From Methanobacteriota archaeon (GTDB lineage Archaea; Halobacteriota; Syntropharchaeia; DAOWMC01), in the NCBI GenBank assembly GCA_030643285.1, contig DAOWMC010000017.1:1-10397 (forward strand): a stretch of DNA of 10,397 nt, read 5' to 3'. The translations under genes and the position numbers were made by a program. The stretch's first letter is position 1, and every line of letters starts with the position of its first letter. The notes under the pieces were generated by a model, which had not been told where the DNA came from, searched no databases, and saw nothing but the letters and a program-made list of their open reading frames with translations. Below, piece by piece: positions 1-7,082 of the stretch.

Positions 1-754
1 CATCGGGTGCAGAAATGTTTGTTATCTTCATATTAGAAACATCGGAATTTGGCATTGTTATTATTGCGTGATCAATTACATTGTAAAGCCTTGTACTTCT
101 CAGACCAACCTCTTTGACCTCACATATCTCCCCAGAATCCAGAATAATTCGGTCATTAAGTTTAAAAGGTTGATCAATCATCAATGTGAAGCCTGAAAGC
201 ATATTGGATATCGTTTCTTGAGCAGCTAATGCAACTGCAATACCTGCAATCCCCATCCCTGCAAGCATGGGAGTAATTTCTATGTCTAACAGATGCAGGA
301 TCGTAATAATCCCTATAACCGCAATAAGTATTCCAGCAATCTGATCTACAACCGGTATTATAACATCGACGATATTATTATCTGATTTTTTGGCAAGTTC
401 GTATCCATACTCTTTTATAACGGCGTCGGAAATACGATAGGCAACCCAGGTAGATAATAAAACGCTTACGATCTGGAATAGGATTTTAACCGCTACTAAT
501 TCTTCAAATGGAAATTTTACATAATTAAAAGCTAAATAAACACCAAAAACAAGTATGATGATATAAAGGGGCTTTTTAATCGCCTCAAGTATTATATCAT
601 CTATTTTAGTTTTTGTTTTAGCTGCAAAACGCTCTAAATATATCTCAAATATATAAAGGCAGACTTTTGCAGCTGAAAGCGCCAGTATGACTATTAAGAA
701 GGCGATTACATAGTTAATATATCCCCATTCGAGTATCGAAGAGATCTCAATCAT
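1..754 (-). CDS. MscS-family mechanosensitive ion channel, C-terminus beyond the left edge
   Basis: A membrane channel that would release small solutes when the membrane is stretched by osmotic downshock. The first 251 residues are visible and the frame is open to the edge. Hydrophobic segments lie at about 13-36, 62-79, 87-106 and 133-155. The pore-lining helix follows at about 163-191, with the glycine/alanine-rich pattern GIAGIAVALAAQE and then NMLSGF. After it comes the start of the beta domain (DQPFKLNDRI, then EVKEVGLRSTRL and IITMPNSDV), which is the typical MscS signature order. The ATG is the first possible start, because an in-frame TAA lies three codons upstream. The gene begins 9 nt after the EF-2 stop with no clear Shine-Dalgarno motif or promoter between, so co-transcription with EF-2 is likely. 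The family is clear; gating and ion preference cannot be read. The cytoplasmic C-terminal part is not in the window. Confidence 0.9.
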   Translation of the reverse strand, partial: MIEISSILEWGYINYVIAFLIVILALSAAKVCLYIFEIYLERFAAKTKTKIDDIILEAIKKPLYIIILVFGVYLAFNYVKFPFEELVAVKILFQIVSVLLSTWVAYRISDAVIKEYGYELAKKSDNNIVDVIIPVVDQIAGILIAVIGIITILHLLDIEITPMLAGMGIAGIAVALAAQETISNMLSGFTLMIDQPFKLNDRIILDSGEICEVKEVGLRSTRLYNVIDHAIITMPNSDVSNMKITNISAPD

Positions 755-763
755 AGATTTTTA

Positions 764-2944
764 TCAATCGTAATCACTTGGCTTTGGCATCTCATGTTTG
801 AGTCCTTTTCTCTGTCTGACTTTCATTATCGTATCATTTGCCAGACTCTGTGGAATTGGCTCAAACCCTGCTTGCTCTGTACTCCATATCGCCCTGCCTT
901 CCGTTGCAGACCTGATATCACCTGCAAATCCGAAAAGCTCTGCCACAGGTGCCTTTGTTTTAATTATACTCATATCTCCTTCGGAACCTAAATCAAGAAT
1001 CTGCCCCCTCCTTCCCTGTATCTCTTTTGTGGCGTTACCCATATACAATTGCGGAACACTTATGAAAACATATTGAATAGGCTCGAAGAATGTTGGAGTT
1101 GCCATCAAAATTGCTGAATGCAAGGCACGTCTAACCGCAGGAATGACCTGTGCCGGCCCCCTGTGAATGGCATCCTCGTGCAACTTCACATCAATTAACC
1201 TGACCTTTATACCCTGACACCTCTCTTTGGCCAGTGGCCCATGGGTTACTGCCTCCCTAAACCCTTCAAGGATCAGTTCCATCGTCTCGTGCAGGTATTG
1301 GATACCTTTTGTCATGTCTATGAACATATTTGCCTCGATGATTTCTGAAATTTTTCTTGCCTCAACTTTTGCCATACCTGCTTCCATGAATTTTTCCCTG
1401 CGTTCAACCTCAGGTATATTCATCGAGGCTTCACCGGATTTTATCAGGTCAATACACTTTTGGTCAAGTGGCTCGACTTCCATATAAAAACGGTTGTGCC
1501 TGTTTGGTGAGACACCTTCGACTGGCCCGGCACTACCCTGCACAGTTTCCCTGTAAACAACAATCGGTGGGGATGTTATGATTGGCACATTCTTGTCATG
1601 CTCAATTCTGTATGCAACAATCTCCAGGTGAAGTTCGCCCATACCCGAGACCAGATGTTCACCTGTCTCTTCATTTATCTCTACCTGAAGTGTCGGGTCC
1701 TCTTTTGAATATTGACGGAGAACCTCTATGAGTTTTGGTAGATCTTTCATGGACTTTGCCTCAACAGCAACGGTGACAACAGGCTCACTGGCATGCTTTA
1801 TACTCTCAAACGGATTCATTTCAATTGAAGAGACTGTGGAACCAACAAAAGCATCCTTAAGCCCTGTTACTGCAACAATGTTACCACAGGGTATGTTTTC
1901 CACTTCTACTCTTTCGGCCCCCATGAACACCCCAACCTGTTGAACCCTATTTGGTTTTGGCATTCCAGAGATTATTAACTCCTGCCCACGTGTCAGGGTC
2001 CCACTAAATAATCTACCAGCTGCTACTTCACCTGCATGGGGGTCTGTGCATATATCAGTAACCATAAAAGCTACAGGTCCATCAGCATTACAACCCACCA
2101 TAGATTTTGAAATATCACTTTCCTTATCCCCATGCCATATGATCCCAATTCTTCTTTTTTGGGCTTCAAACGGATCTGGTAGGTGTTTTATAACCATGTC
2201 AAGCATAATCTCATGAAGCGGACATTTTTCGGCAAGTTCCTTCTGGGATCCATCACGACAGTAGTCATAAACATCATTAAAACCTATGCCACTTTTTTTC
2301 ATGTGAGGTACGCTTATCGCCCAGTTGTAGAGGGCAGATCCAAAAGCAACAGTACCATCTGAAGCATCTAACTTCCACTCTTTGTACTTGTCCTTGCTCA
2401 TACCCTCAATCAACTTGTTAACCTTATCGATCACAGACCCCAGACGGATTTGCATCTCCTGTTTATCCACCTTGAGCTCATTTATGAGTCGATCAACCTT
2501 ATTAACAAAAAGCACAGGCTTGACGTTTTCTTTTAAGGCTTGCCTGAGGACAGTCTCTGTTTGGGGCATAGCACCCTCCACAGCATCCACCACAACTATA
2601 GCACCATCAACAGCTCTCATTGCCCTTGTGACATCGCCTCCAAAGTCAACGTGACCTGGGGTGTCAATCAGGTTTATAAGATACTCGCTACCATCAAATT
2701 CATGAACCATCGAGACATTTGCAGCATTTATTGTTATACCTCTCTCCTGCTCCTGCTCATCAAAATCCATAAATAACTGCCTTCCTGCAAGTTCCTTTGA
2801 AATTATTCCGGCACCAGCAAGGAGATTATCTGTCAGTGTGGTTTTCCCATGATCTATATGAGCAACAATTCCAATATCTCTAATCTTTTCCTGTTTATCC
2901 ATCAACTCTTTTACATGTACGACCATTTTTTTTCTTACTGTCAT
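764..2944 (-). CDS. fusA: Translation elongation factor 2 (aEF-2)
   Basis: GTPase that moves tRNA and mRNA through the ribosome after each peptide bond. All G motifs are present, numbered from the chosen start: AHIDHGKTT at 28-36, RGITI at 68-72, DTPGH at 94-98 and NKVD at 148-151. Domain IV carries the [11 protein letters not shown] loop; the histidine of HRGPAQ (residue 594) is the one expected to become diphthamide. The length of 726 residues is normal for archaea. An ATG 18 nt further upstream is in frame, but I chose the start at 2944. It gives the usual archaeal N-terminus (xxRKKMVxxVKELM) and has GGTG 7 nt upstream. The gene stands apart from ribosomal-protein genes here, with a long empty region upstream and an MscS gene downstream. 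EF-2 is often near rps12/rps7 or the EF-1alpha gene in archaea, so the setting is somewhat unusual. Confidence 0.97.
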   Translation of the reverse strand: MTVRKKMVVHVKELMDKQEKIRDIGIVAHIDHGKTTLTDNLLAGAGIISKELAGRQLFMDFDEQEQERGITINAANVSMVHEFDGSEYLINLIDTPGHVDFGGDVTRAMRAVDGAIVVVDAVEGAMPQTETVLRQALKENVKPVLFVNKVDRLINELKVDKQEMQIRLGSVIDKVNKLIEGMSKDKYKEWKLDASDGTVAFGSALYNWAISVPHMKKSGIGFNDVYDYCRDGSQKELAEKCPLHEIMLDMVIKHLPDPFEAQKRRIGIIWHGDKESDISKSMVGCNADGPVAFMVTDICTDPHAGEVAAGRLFSGTLTRGQELIISGMPKPNRVQQVGVFMGAERVEVENIPCGNIVAVTGLKDAFVGSTVSSIEMNPFESIKHASEPVVTVAVEAKSMKDLPKLIEVLRQYSKEDPTLQVEINEETGEHLVSGMGELHLEIVAYRIEHDKNVPIITSPPIVVYRETVQGSAGPVEGVSPNRHNRFYMEVEPLDQKCIDLIKSGEASMNIPEVERREKFMEAGMAKVEARKISEIIEANMFIDMTKGIQYLHETMELILEGFREAVTHGPLAKERCQGIKVRLIDVKLHEDAIHRGPAQVIPAVRRALHSAILMATPTFFEPIQYVFISVPQLYMGNATKEIQGRRGQILDLGSEGDMSIIKTKAPVAELFGFAGDIRSATEGRAIWSTEQAGFEPIPQSLANDTIMKVRQRKGLKHEMPKPSDYD

Positions 2945-2951
2945 CAGTATA

Positions 2952-2955
2952 CACC
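2952..2955 (-). promoter_or_regulatory. Shine-Dalgarno motif GGTG for EF-2
   Basis: GGTG on the minus strand lies 7 nt before the ATG at 2944 and matches the end of the archaeal GGAGGTG consensus. It supports this start over the in-frame ATG at 2962, which lies upstream of the motif. Confidence 0.55.
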
Positions 2956-2995
2956 GTATCAATTCTAATTATTGACTATACATTGTTTAAGCTTT

Positions 2996-3008
2996 AATAT
3001 TTTTTAAA
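2996..3008 (-). promoter_or_regulatory. Candidate TATA/BRE for EF-2
   Basis: On the minus strand the purine-rich CAAAG is followed by TTTAAAAAATATT, which fits an archaeal BRE plus TATA box. Transcription would start near 2975 and leave a leader of about 30 nt that includes the GGTG motif. This is read by eye only; other A+T-rich stretches nearby could serve. Confidence 0.4.
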
Positions 3009-3019
3009 CTTTGCCATGC

Positions 3020-3039
3020 AAAATCATAATTATGATTTT
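3020..3039. repeat. Perfect 20-bp palindrome upstream of the EF-2 promoter
   Basis: AAAATCATAA is followed directly by its reverse complement TTATGATTTT with no spacer. It lies 11 nt upstream of the candidate EF-2 TATA box. A gapless palindrome at this place suits a dimeric regulator better than an RNA hairpin, which would have no loop. No regulator is identified. Confidence 0.6.
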
Positions 3040-3108
3040 ACAGATATGTAGGAAACTATAAACACATTCCTATATCATTCCACTAAAATCTAATAAAATT
3101 ATATCTGT
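3040..3108. repeat. Nested inverted repeats in A+T-rich DNA
   Basis: ACAGATAT (3040-3047) is repeated inverted as ATATCTGT (3101-3108). Inside lies a second pair, TAGGAA (3049-3054) with TTCCTA (3067-3072), which can be extended outward by one G-T and two A-T pairs. The extended inner stem would compete with the outer pair for the bases at 3046-3047. This may be a structured RNA, a relic element or chance in A+T-rich sequence. Confidence 0.3.
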
Positions 3109-3141
3109 TTAGCCCTCCTTTCAACCACAAGATTACACAGA

Positions 3142-3164
3142 CAAAGCTTTTCAAAAAAGCTTTG
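3142..3164. repeat. 10-bp inverted repeat with 3-nt loop
   Basis: CAAAGCTTTT, loop CAA, then AAAAGCTTTG: a perfect 10-bp stem. No gene end lies just before it on either strand, so it does not look like a terminator. It lies inside the possible decayed frame. Confidence 0.5.
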
Positions 3165-3343
3165 ATGCAAAACCGTTTTTATCTCATGTCCTGCCATGAA
3201 ACTCATTTTATCTACTCTTTTAAGTAGCGGTGCTTTTATGGGCTTTTTGAAGTTTCTTGATCAGTTTATGCAAATACGGATGAATAGATATCCCCACCGA
3301 TCATGTTGCCAAAATAGTTTGAGGATACCTAGAATAGCAACCA

Positions 3344-3350
3344 TTATAAA
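3344..3350 (+). promoter_or_regulatory. TATA box for the 65-residue protein gene
   Basis: TTATAAA is centred 27 nt before the ATG at 3374. Archaeal TATA boxes are centred about 26-27 nt before the transcription start, so the mRNA would begin at or next to the start codon. This fits the lack of a Shine-Dalgarno motif. Confidence 0.5.
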
Positions 3351-3373
3351 CCATACAAAATGAGATATAAGCT

Positions 3374-3571
3374 ATGTGCGGATGGGAGTTGCCTGAGGAA
3401 GAAAATAATACTCTTTTACCCCTGATTGGAAAGAAAGTAAAGGATGCATACTGCATAAAACCTTATAAAACTCACACTGAATATGTTATCGAGTTTGAAG
3501 ATGGAACCAAGCTTAGCTGGGTATTTTCTGATGGTTCCTGTAACCCGAAAGTAGAGTCTCCTAAAGGCTGA
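3374..3571 (+). CDS. Small protein of unknown function, 65 residues
   Basis: I do not recognise a family. The protein is soluble in character and has no membrane segment. It has an acidic start (EEENN), then IGKKVKDAYCIKP and two stretches that read as beta strands, EYVIEFEDG and KLSWVFSDG, and cysteines at 2, 27 and 56. A small beta-sheet fold is plausible. Reasons to think it real: a well-placed TATA box, balanced codon use and an end that stops 4 nt short of the argH end on the other strand without overlapping it. An earlier ATG at 3360 is in another frame and stops after 21 codons. The gene is probably transcribed alone as a leaderless mRNA. The function is open. Confidence 0.6.
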   Translation: MCGWELPEEENNTLLPLIGKKVKDAYCIKPYKTHTEYVIEFEDGTKLSWVFSDGSCNPKVESPKG

Positions 3572-3575
3572 GGCG

Positions 3576-5039
3576 CTATATGGTGGCACCATCCAGCTTT
3601 AGCATCGCCTCTTTTACGAGGCTTATCCTTTTTTGAACTACAAGGTTATCGTGTTTTAGCTTTTTATTTCTTTGGGTAAGCATCCTTTTAACCTCTTTTG
3701 ATGCAGGCCCACCCAGAGTATCTTTTGCTTCCACGGCTAAATACACATCTACCGCTCCTTTGAGCATTTCTTCTGTCAAACCAAGCTCGCTCAACTTCTT
3801 TCCAATTATTTCCATCGAAATGTTGTCTATTTCACCCAATCTGACATTTTTAACATCTTTTTGCCTTTTTGCCAAAGAACCAACGATCTGATGTGCATTT
3901 CTGAACGGAATACCAGTTGATCTGACAATAGTGTCTGCAATTTCCGTTGCGCATATAAATCCCATGTCCAGTTTATCACATATCGCCTCTTTTTTAACAT
4001 TCATCGTCTCAATCATCTTAGAAGCAATCCGTATCGACGAAGATGTAATCTTTACGGCTCGCAGAAGAGATGGTGTGACCTCCTGAAGGTCCCTATTGTA
4101 TGAAAGTGGTAACGATTTGCAGATAGATAGTGCAGAAGTAAGACAACCATAAACCGTGCCGGTTTTTCCCCTTATCAATTCTGCAACATCCGGATTCTTT
4201 TTTTGAGGCATGATAGAACTCACACTTGAATATGCGTCGTCTAACTCAATAAAGCCAAATTCAGATGTTGCCCACAAAATGATCTCTTCGCAAAGCCTGC
4301 TTAGATTTGTCATCAGATTTGAAAAACTGCAAAGACACTCGATCAGATAATCTCTTGAGCTCACCGCATCCATTGAATTTTCTATAAGACCATCAAAGCC
4401 CAAGAGTTCAGTCGTTCTTTTCCTGTCAATTGGAAAACTAGTTGAGGCAAAAGCAGCAGCACCCAGAGGATTCAGATTTGTGTGTGCGTAGGCGTTCATA
4501 AGCCTTGTAAAATCACGACCAAAAAGATCCGTATAGCACAAAAGATGGTGTGCGAGGGTGGTGGGCTGTGCATGCTGAAGGTGTGTAAACCCGGGGATTA
4601 CAGTATCAATATGCTCTTTTGATTTTTCTATAAATACCCCTCTTAACTCATTTATGTGGCAGAACATAGATAGCAATTCATCCCTTAGCGCAATCCTTAT
4701 GCAGGTTGCAACCTCATCGTTTCTTGATCTTGCCGTGTGTATCCTGCCACCGGCTTCACCAATTGCTTTTATCAGGTTGGTTTCTATTGCAGCGTGGATA
4801 TCTTCATAATCACTTAAATTGATGGAAGCTATACCTTCATTCTCAATTTTTTTTAGTCCATCGAATACGTTAAAAGCATCTTCTTTGGAAATTATACCAC
4901 ATTCACACAGCATCAAAACATGCGCCCTGTCAACCTGGATATCAGCATCAAAAAGCCATGTATCCACCTCCAAAGAGAGTACGAACTTTTTAACATCCTC
5001 GTCCATTTTTGATGAAAGCCTTGATCTAAGAATATCCAT
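3576..5039 (-). CDS. argH: Argininosuccinate lyase
   Basis: Cytosolic enzyme that splits argininosuccinate into arginine and fumarate, the last step of arginine synthesis. It belongs to the fumarase/aspartase superfamily and works as a homotetramer. Visible family motifs: HTARSRND at 101-108, THLQHAQPTT at 152-161 with the conserved histidine at 156, and the flexible-loop signature SSIMPQKKNP at 274-283 that carries the catalytic serine. The length of 487 residues is normal, and the N-terminus (LRSRLSSKMDEDVKKFVLSLE) matches archaeal ArgH. The gene is divergent from the DUF166 gene, with 52 nt between start codons. The TATA element is about 26 nt from the ATG and there is no strong Shine-Dalgarno motif, so the mRNA is probably leaderless. 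No argG or other arginine gene is in the window. Confidence 0.96.
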   Translation of the reverse strand: MDILRSRLSSKMDEDVKKFVLSLEVDTWLFDADIQVDRAHVLMLCECGIISKEDAFNVFDGLKKIENEGIASINLSDYEDIHAAIETNLIKAIGEAGGRIHTARSRNDEVATCIRIALRDELLSMFCHINELRGVFIEKSKEHIDTVIPGFTHLQHAQPTTLAHHLLCYTDLFGRDFTRLMNAYAHTNLNPLGAAAFASTSFPIDRKRTTELLGFDGLIENSMDAVSSRDYLIECLCSFSNLMTNLSRLCEEIILWATSEFGFIELDDAYSSVSSIMPQKKNPDVAELIRGKTGTVYGCLTSALSICKSLPLSYNRDLQEVTPSLLRAVKITSSSIRIASKMIETMNVKKEAICDKLDMGFICATEIADTIVRSTGIPFRNAHQIVGSLAKRQKDVKNVRLGEIDNISMEIIGKKLSELGLTEEMLKGAVDVYLAVEAKDTLGGPASKEVKRMLTQRNKKLKHDNLVVQKRISLVKEAMLKLDGATI

Positions 5040-5057
5040 AAATAATACCCAGTTTAA

Positions 5058-5070
5058 TAGTATACTAATA
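5058..5070. promoter_or_regulatory. Shared, nearly symmetric TATA element for argH and the DUF166 gene
   Basis: The 10-bp palindrome TAGTATACTA (5058-5067) overlaps TATACTAATA (5061-5070; TATTAGTATA on the minus strand). The second element is centred at 5065.5, exactly midway between the A of the argH ATG (5039) and the A of the DUF166 ATG (5092), 26.5 nt from each. This is the spacing expected for a TATA box serving leaderless transcripts in both directions. Confidence 0.5.
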
Positions 5071-5091
5071 CATTATTTCAGTTGTGTTGGT

Positions 5092-5748
5092 ATGAAAGTT
5101 GGTATAATCACAAGAGGAAGATACGGGCATCGTGTTATAGATACGATAAAAAAATGGACTGATATGTCTGTTGTTTCGACAGGGTTACCCGAACCTGAGC
5201 TTTCGAATTTCATAGAAGAGCCTGAAAAGATCGTTGAACAGATAGATAAATCTGTATTCGATGTGGATCTACTTATGAGTTATGCATTGCATCCTGATTT
5301 AAATCCTGAGATTGTTAAACTTTCTGGAAAATTGGGGGTCAAGGCGGTTATAATTCCAGGGGGTGCTCGAAGGGCAGGAAGTCTAGAAGAGTTAAATCAA
5401 ATTTCAAAAGAGTATGGAATAGCCATAGAAGTAACTGAAATCTGTTGTTCTCACGCAGGTTCAGACGATGAAACGATTAATGAATTTTTATCAAAGCTTG
5501 GACGACCAGAGTATAAAATTGAAACAAAAGATGGCAAAGTCTCAAATGTCGAGGTAGTCAGAGGGGCCCCGTGTGGCAGTAGCTTCCGGGTCGCAGAACA
5601 GTTGATTGGACTGGATCTGAAAGAAGCTCCGATAAAAGGAGGGTGGTTTACCCAGATATACCCTTGCAGGGCTTCACGTGGAATAAAAGGAAAGATTCAT
5701 ACATCTGCCGAGATTCATAAAAAAGCTGTTGAGGATGCATTGGGATAA
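5092..5748 (+). CDS. DUF166 family protein
   Basis: The 218 residues match the archaeal DUF166 family, whose biochemical role is not established to my knowledge; some databases carry it with unproven names. Seen in the sequence: a Rossmann-like start (MKVGIITRGRYGHRVI), then GVKAVIIPGG at about 82-91, EICCSHAG with cysteines at 118 and 119 and a histidine at 121, GAPCGSSF with cysteine 161, and YPCRASRG with cysteine 192. The spread of conserved-looking cysteines suggests a metal or Fe-S site, which is inference. The frame stays open upstream into argH, but the start at 5092 gives the family N-terminus, avoids the overlap and sits 26.5 nt from the TATA element. No good Shine-Dalgarno motif is seen. 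Confidence 0.88.
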   Translation: MKVGIITRGRYGHRVIDTIKKWTDMSVVSTGLPEPELSNFIEEPEKIVEQIDKSVFDVDLLMSYALHPDLNPEIVKLSGKLGVKAVIIPGGARRAGSLEELNQISKEYGIAIEVTEICCSHAGSDDETINEFLSKLGRPEYKIETKDGKVSNVEVVRGAPCGSSFRVAEQLIGLDLKEAPIKGGWFTQIYPCRASRGIKGKIHTSAEIHKKAVEDALG

Positions 5749-5875
5749 TGTCTCAATGATAGTCTTCTTATCTGATGTGTTCAAAGAATTTGCTTATACA
5801 AATAGCGGTATATCATATCAGTTGTAAATGTTTAGGGCATCAGTTGCCAATGCGGAATTTGAGGTAGGTGTTAAT

Positions 5876-6745
5876 CTAAACCAGCTTAGCTACTAACTCG
5901 CCTTTTTTTGCCCCAATATTGGTTGCAACAGGCTGACATTTGGCCCTTAAGATGTAAATAAGCCTATTTTTAAATTTTTCATCGAAATCCGAAATAGTCT
6001 CATAATTACCCATGCCTTTTGCCAGAATCAGGTATTTTTGGTCCCAGAAAATATCCAAAAATTTTTTGGGGGATGTATCCGGGTTGACGCCTATATATGA
6101 ACCGCTCGGTACGACAGGTGCACTTTTAAACCCGAGATCCTTCAAGTCAGCTGCGGTAACATCATTGATTATCGGATCTTTTTTTGGGGAAACTATAACA
6201 TTTTTTCCCATACTGATAAGCTCTTCTATTGCAAAAATATCAAATATTACCTCTCCCGTGTTATCTAAAAGATACAGTATGTTTTCACTTTTTGAGATTG
6301 CGGATTTGATCTTTTCGGCTTCCCAATTCAGGTTCTCATTAAGTATCTCTTCAAATACCCGATGAAAGGTCAAATGATCATATGTGTGGTCTTTAACCCC
6401 ATACTCCATCGTATTTGCAGCAGATAATATCCTGATCAAGGCTTCCAATTTATCATTTGAGTTTTTAAAAAAGTCTTTTGCAACTGGTAAAAGATTTAAT
6501 CCTGCCTCATTACTCTTTTTTTTTAATTCGGCATAAATATCAGTGTCCGAGTTATATCTTTTTATAAGATTCTCTCTAAAAGTGCCTATTTTTGCCGGAA
6601 CTGTTCCTGTTTTAAAGTTTTCTGACACATATTTTAATAGTTCAGCAAGGCACTCCATCTTTTTGGCCTCGTCAAAAAAAGCCAAGTCGCACTCAAAGTT
6701 TGCCCTTTCAAATATGCAAGCGATACATTCCGGTTTGACCTTCAT
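5876..6745 (-). CDS. DUF89 / ARMT1-like metal-dependent phosphatase family protein
   Basis: DUF89 proteins are metal-dependent phosphatases thought to remove damaged or over-phosphorylated metabolites; the substrate of this archaeal branch is not known. Motifs over 289 residues: N-terminal CxxC (C7, C10; PECIAC), DNTGE at 161-165 in the place of the family's DNxGE, KDPIINDVTAAD at 189-200 with the conserved Asn-Asp pair, KGMGNYE at 243-249 and the final CxPVATNIG at 270-278. A GTG 9 nt upstream is in frame. The ATG at 6745 was chosen because it gives the usual MKxxPEC start and lies 28 nt from a TATA box. The gene stands alone, 127 nt tail-to-tail from the DUF166 gene; that gap holds nothing I can name. 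Confidence 0.9.
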   Translation of the reverse strand: MKVKPECIACIFERANFECDLAFFDEAKKMECLAELLKYVSENFKTGTVPAKIGTFRENLIKRYNSDTDIYAELKKKSNEAGLNLLPVAKDFFKNSNDKLEALIRILSAANTMEYGVKDHTYDHLTFHRVFEEILNENLNWEAEKIKSAISKSENILYLLDNTGEVIFDIFAIEELISMGKNVIVSPKKDPIINDVTAADLKDLGFKSAPVVPSGSYIGVNPDTSPKKFLDIFWDQKYLILAKGMGNYETISDFDEKFKNRLIYILRAKCQPVATNIGAKKGELVAKLV

Positions 6746-6768
6746 AACTAACACTGTGCCTTGATTAT

Positions 6769-6777
6769 CTTTATACT
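6769..6777 (-). promoter_or_regulatory. TATA box for the DUF89 gene
   Basis: On the minus strand AGTATAAAG is centred 28 nt before the ATG at 6745 and only 19 nt before the alternative GTG at 6754. This favours the ATG and a leaderless or near-leaderless mRNA. Confidence 0.45.
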
Positions 6778-6861
6778 TTGCTTCTACAATTTCAAACCGT
6801 ATTTACCTTGACTTTGTCACATTAAAAAACTTACTCGTCGGTATCTACCTCTCAATCCTTA

Positions 6862-6970
6862 GACTTGTTGCATAATAAGCAAAAAATAGAACCATGCATA
6901 CCGATTTTTAGTACTTTTACAAATTTCGAGTACCGCCCTATCGTTTCTGCCTTTATTTTGGCAACAAGTC
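6862..6970. mobile_element. 109-bp element with terminal inverted repeats (MITE or insertion-sequence relic)
   Basis: GACTTGTTGC (6862-6871) and its exact reverse complement GCAACAAGTC (6961-6970) bound a 109-bp stretch. Comparing the two ends inward, the similarity continues imperfectly for about 20 more bases: ATAATAAGCAAAAAATAG on one side, CAAAATAAAGGCAGAAACGA on the other. Long imperfect terminal repeats around a short non-coding core are typical of MITEs or of solo insertion-sequence ends. No transposase frame fits inside and I see no clear target-site duplication. It lies between the DUF89 and purA promoters, and its right end overlaps the start of the duplicated purA upstream block. 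Confidence 0.45.
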
Positions 6971-6984
6971 AAGTAAAGTTAAAC

Positions 6985-7005
6985 TATAGGACATATACTT
7001 AAAAA
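6985..7005 (+). repeat. Upstream copy of a 21-bp promoter-like direct repeat
   Basis: TATAGGA, 5 nt, then ACTTAAAAA. The second copy begins 98 bp downstream with identical spacing, and 18 of 21 bases agree. CTTAAAAA could act as a TATA box with a start near 7027. From here to the purA start I see only this duplication, tiny reading frames and the ribosome binding site. Confidence 0.5.
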
Positions 7006-7082
7006 TTTGTGGCAAGTTCTGTTGATAAAGGTTTTTTGATGGAAAAATAGGGCTTATTTTGGTTTCTTTGAAAGTCAAGAGA

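Larger units (their letters stand above)
3099..3371 (-). pseudogene. Possible decayed reading frame with one in-frame TGA
   Basis: On the minus strand a frame runs from just after a TAG near 3372 to a TAA at 3099-3101, broken only by one TGA at 3261-3263. The part before the TGA contains an ATG at 3344 and reads as a hydrophobic segment (VWFIMVAILGILKLFW) followed by charged and aromatic residues. The part after it is basic (RNFKKPIKAPLLKR) and ends in FFEKLCLCNLVVERR. I recognise no family. It may be the relic of a small membrane protein or a dispersed repeat. The region also holds an unconvincing plus-strand frame of 55 codons (3196-3363). Apart from these and the inverted repeats, I see nothing in the stretch from 2945 to 3373. 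Confidence 0.2.

Noticed and set aside
2945..2962. EF-2 start at the ATG at 2962 (six more residues, MIRCIL)
   Set aside because: The GGTG motif lies downstream of that ATG, and the extra residues do not fit the usual archaeal EF-2 N-terminus.
3196..3363. 55-codon plus-strand frame beginning MKLILSTLLSSGAFMGF
   Set aside because: It looks like a signal-type start, but there is no Shine-Dalgarno motif or TATA box at the right distance, no recognisable family, and it is antisense to another weak frame.
4819..5091. Upstream extension of the DUF166 reading frame to an ATG at 4819
   Set aside because: It would overlap the argH start antisense for over 200 nt. The family N-terminus MKVGIITRG begins at 5092, and the TATA element lies 26.5 nt before that ATG.
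5749..5875. Possible tRNA or small RNA between the DUF166 and DUF89 genes
   Set aside because: No GTTCRANTC-type T-loop, no cloverleaf pairing and no strong hairpin could be found.
7039..7050. Mini frame ATG GAA AAA TAG below the upstream promoter copy
   Set aside because: Only three codons with a weak GGT motif upstream; kept only as part of the duplicated-block finding.
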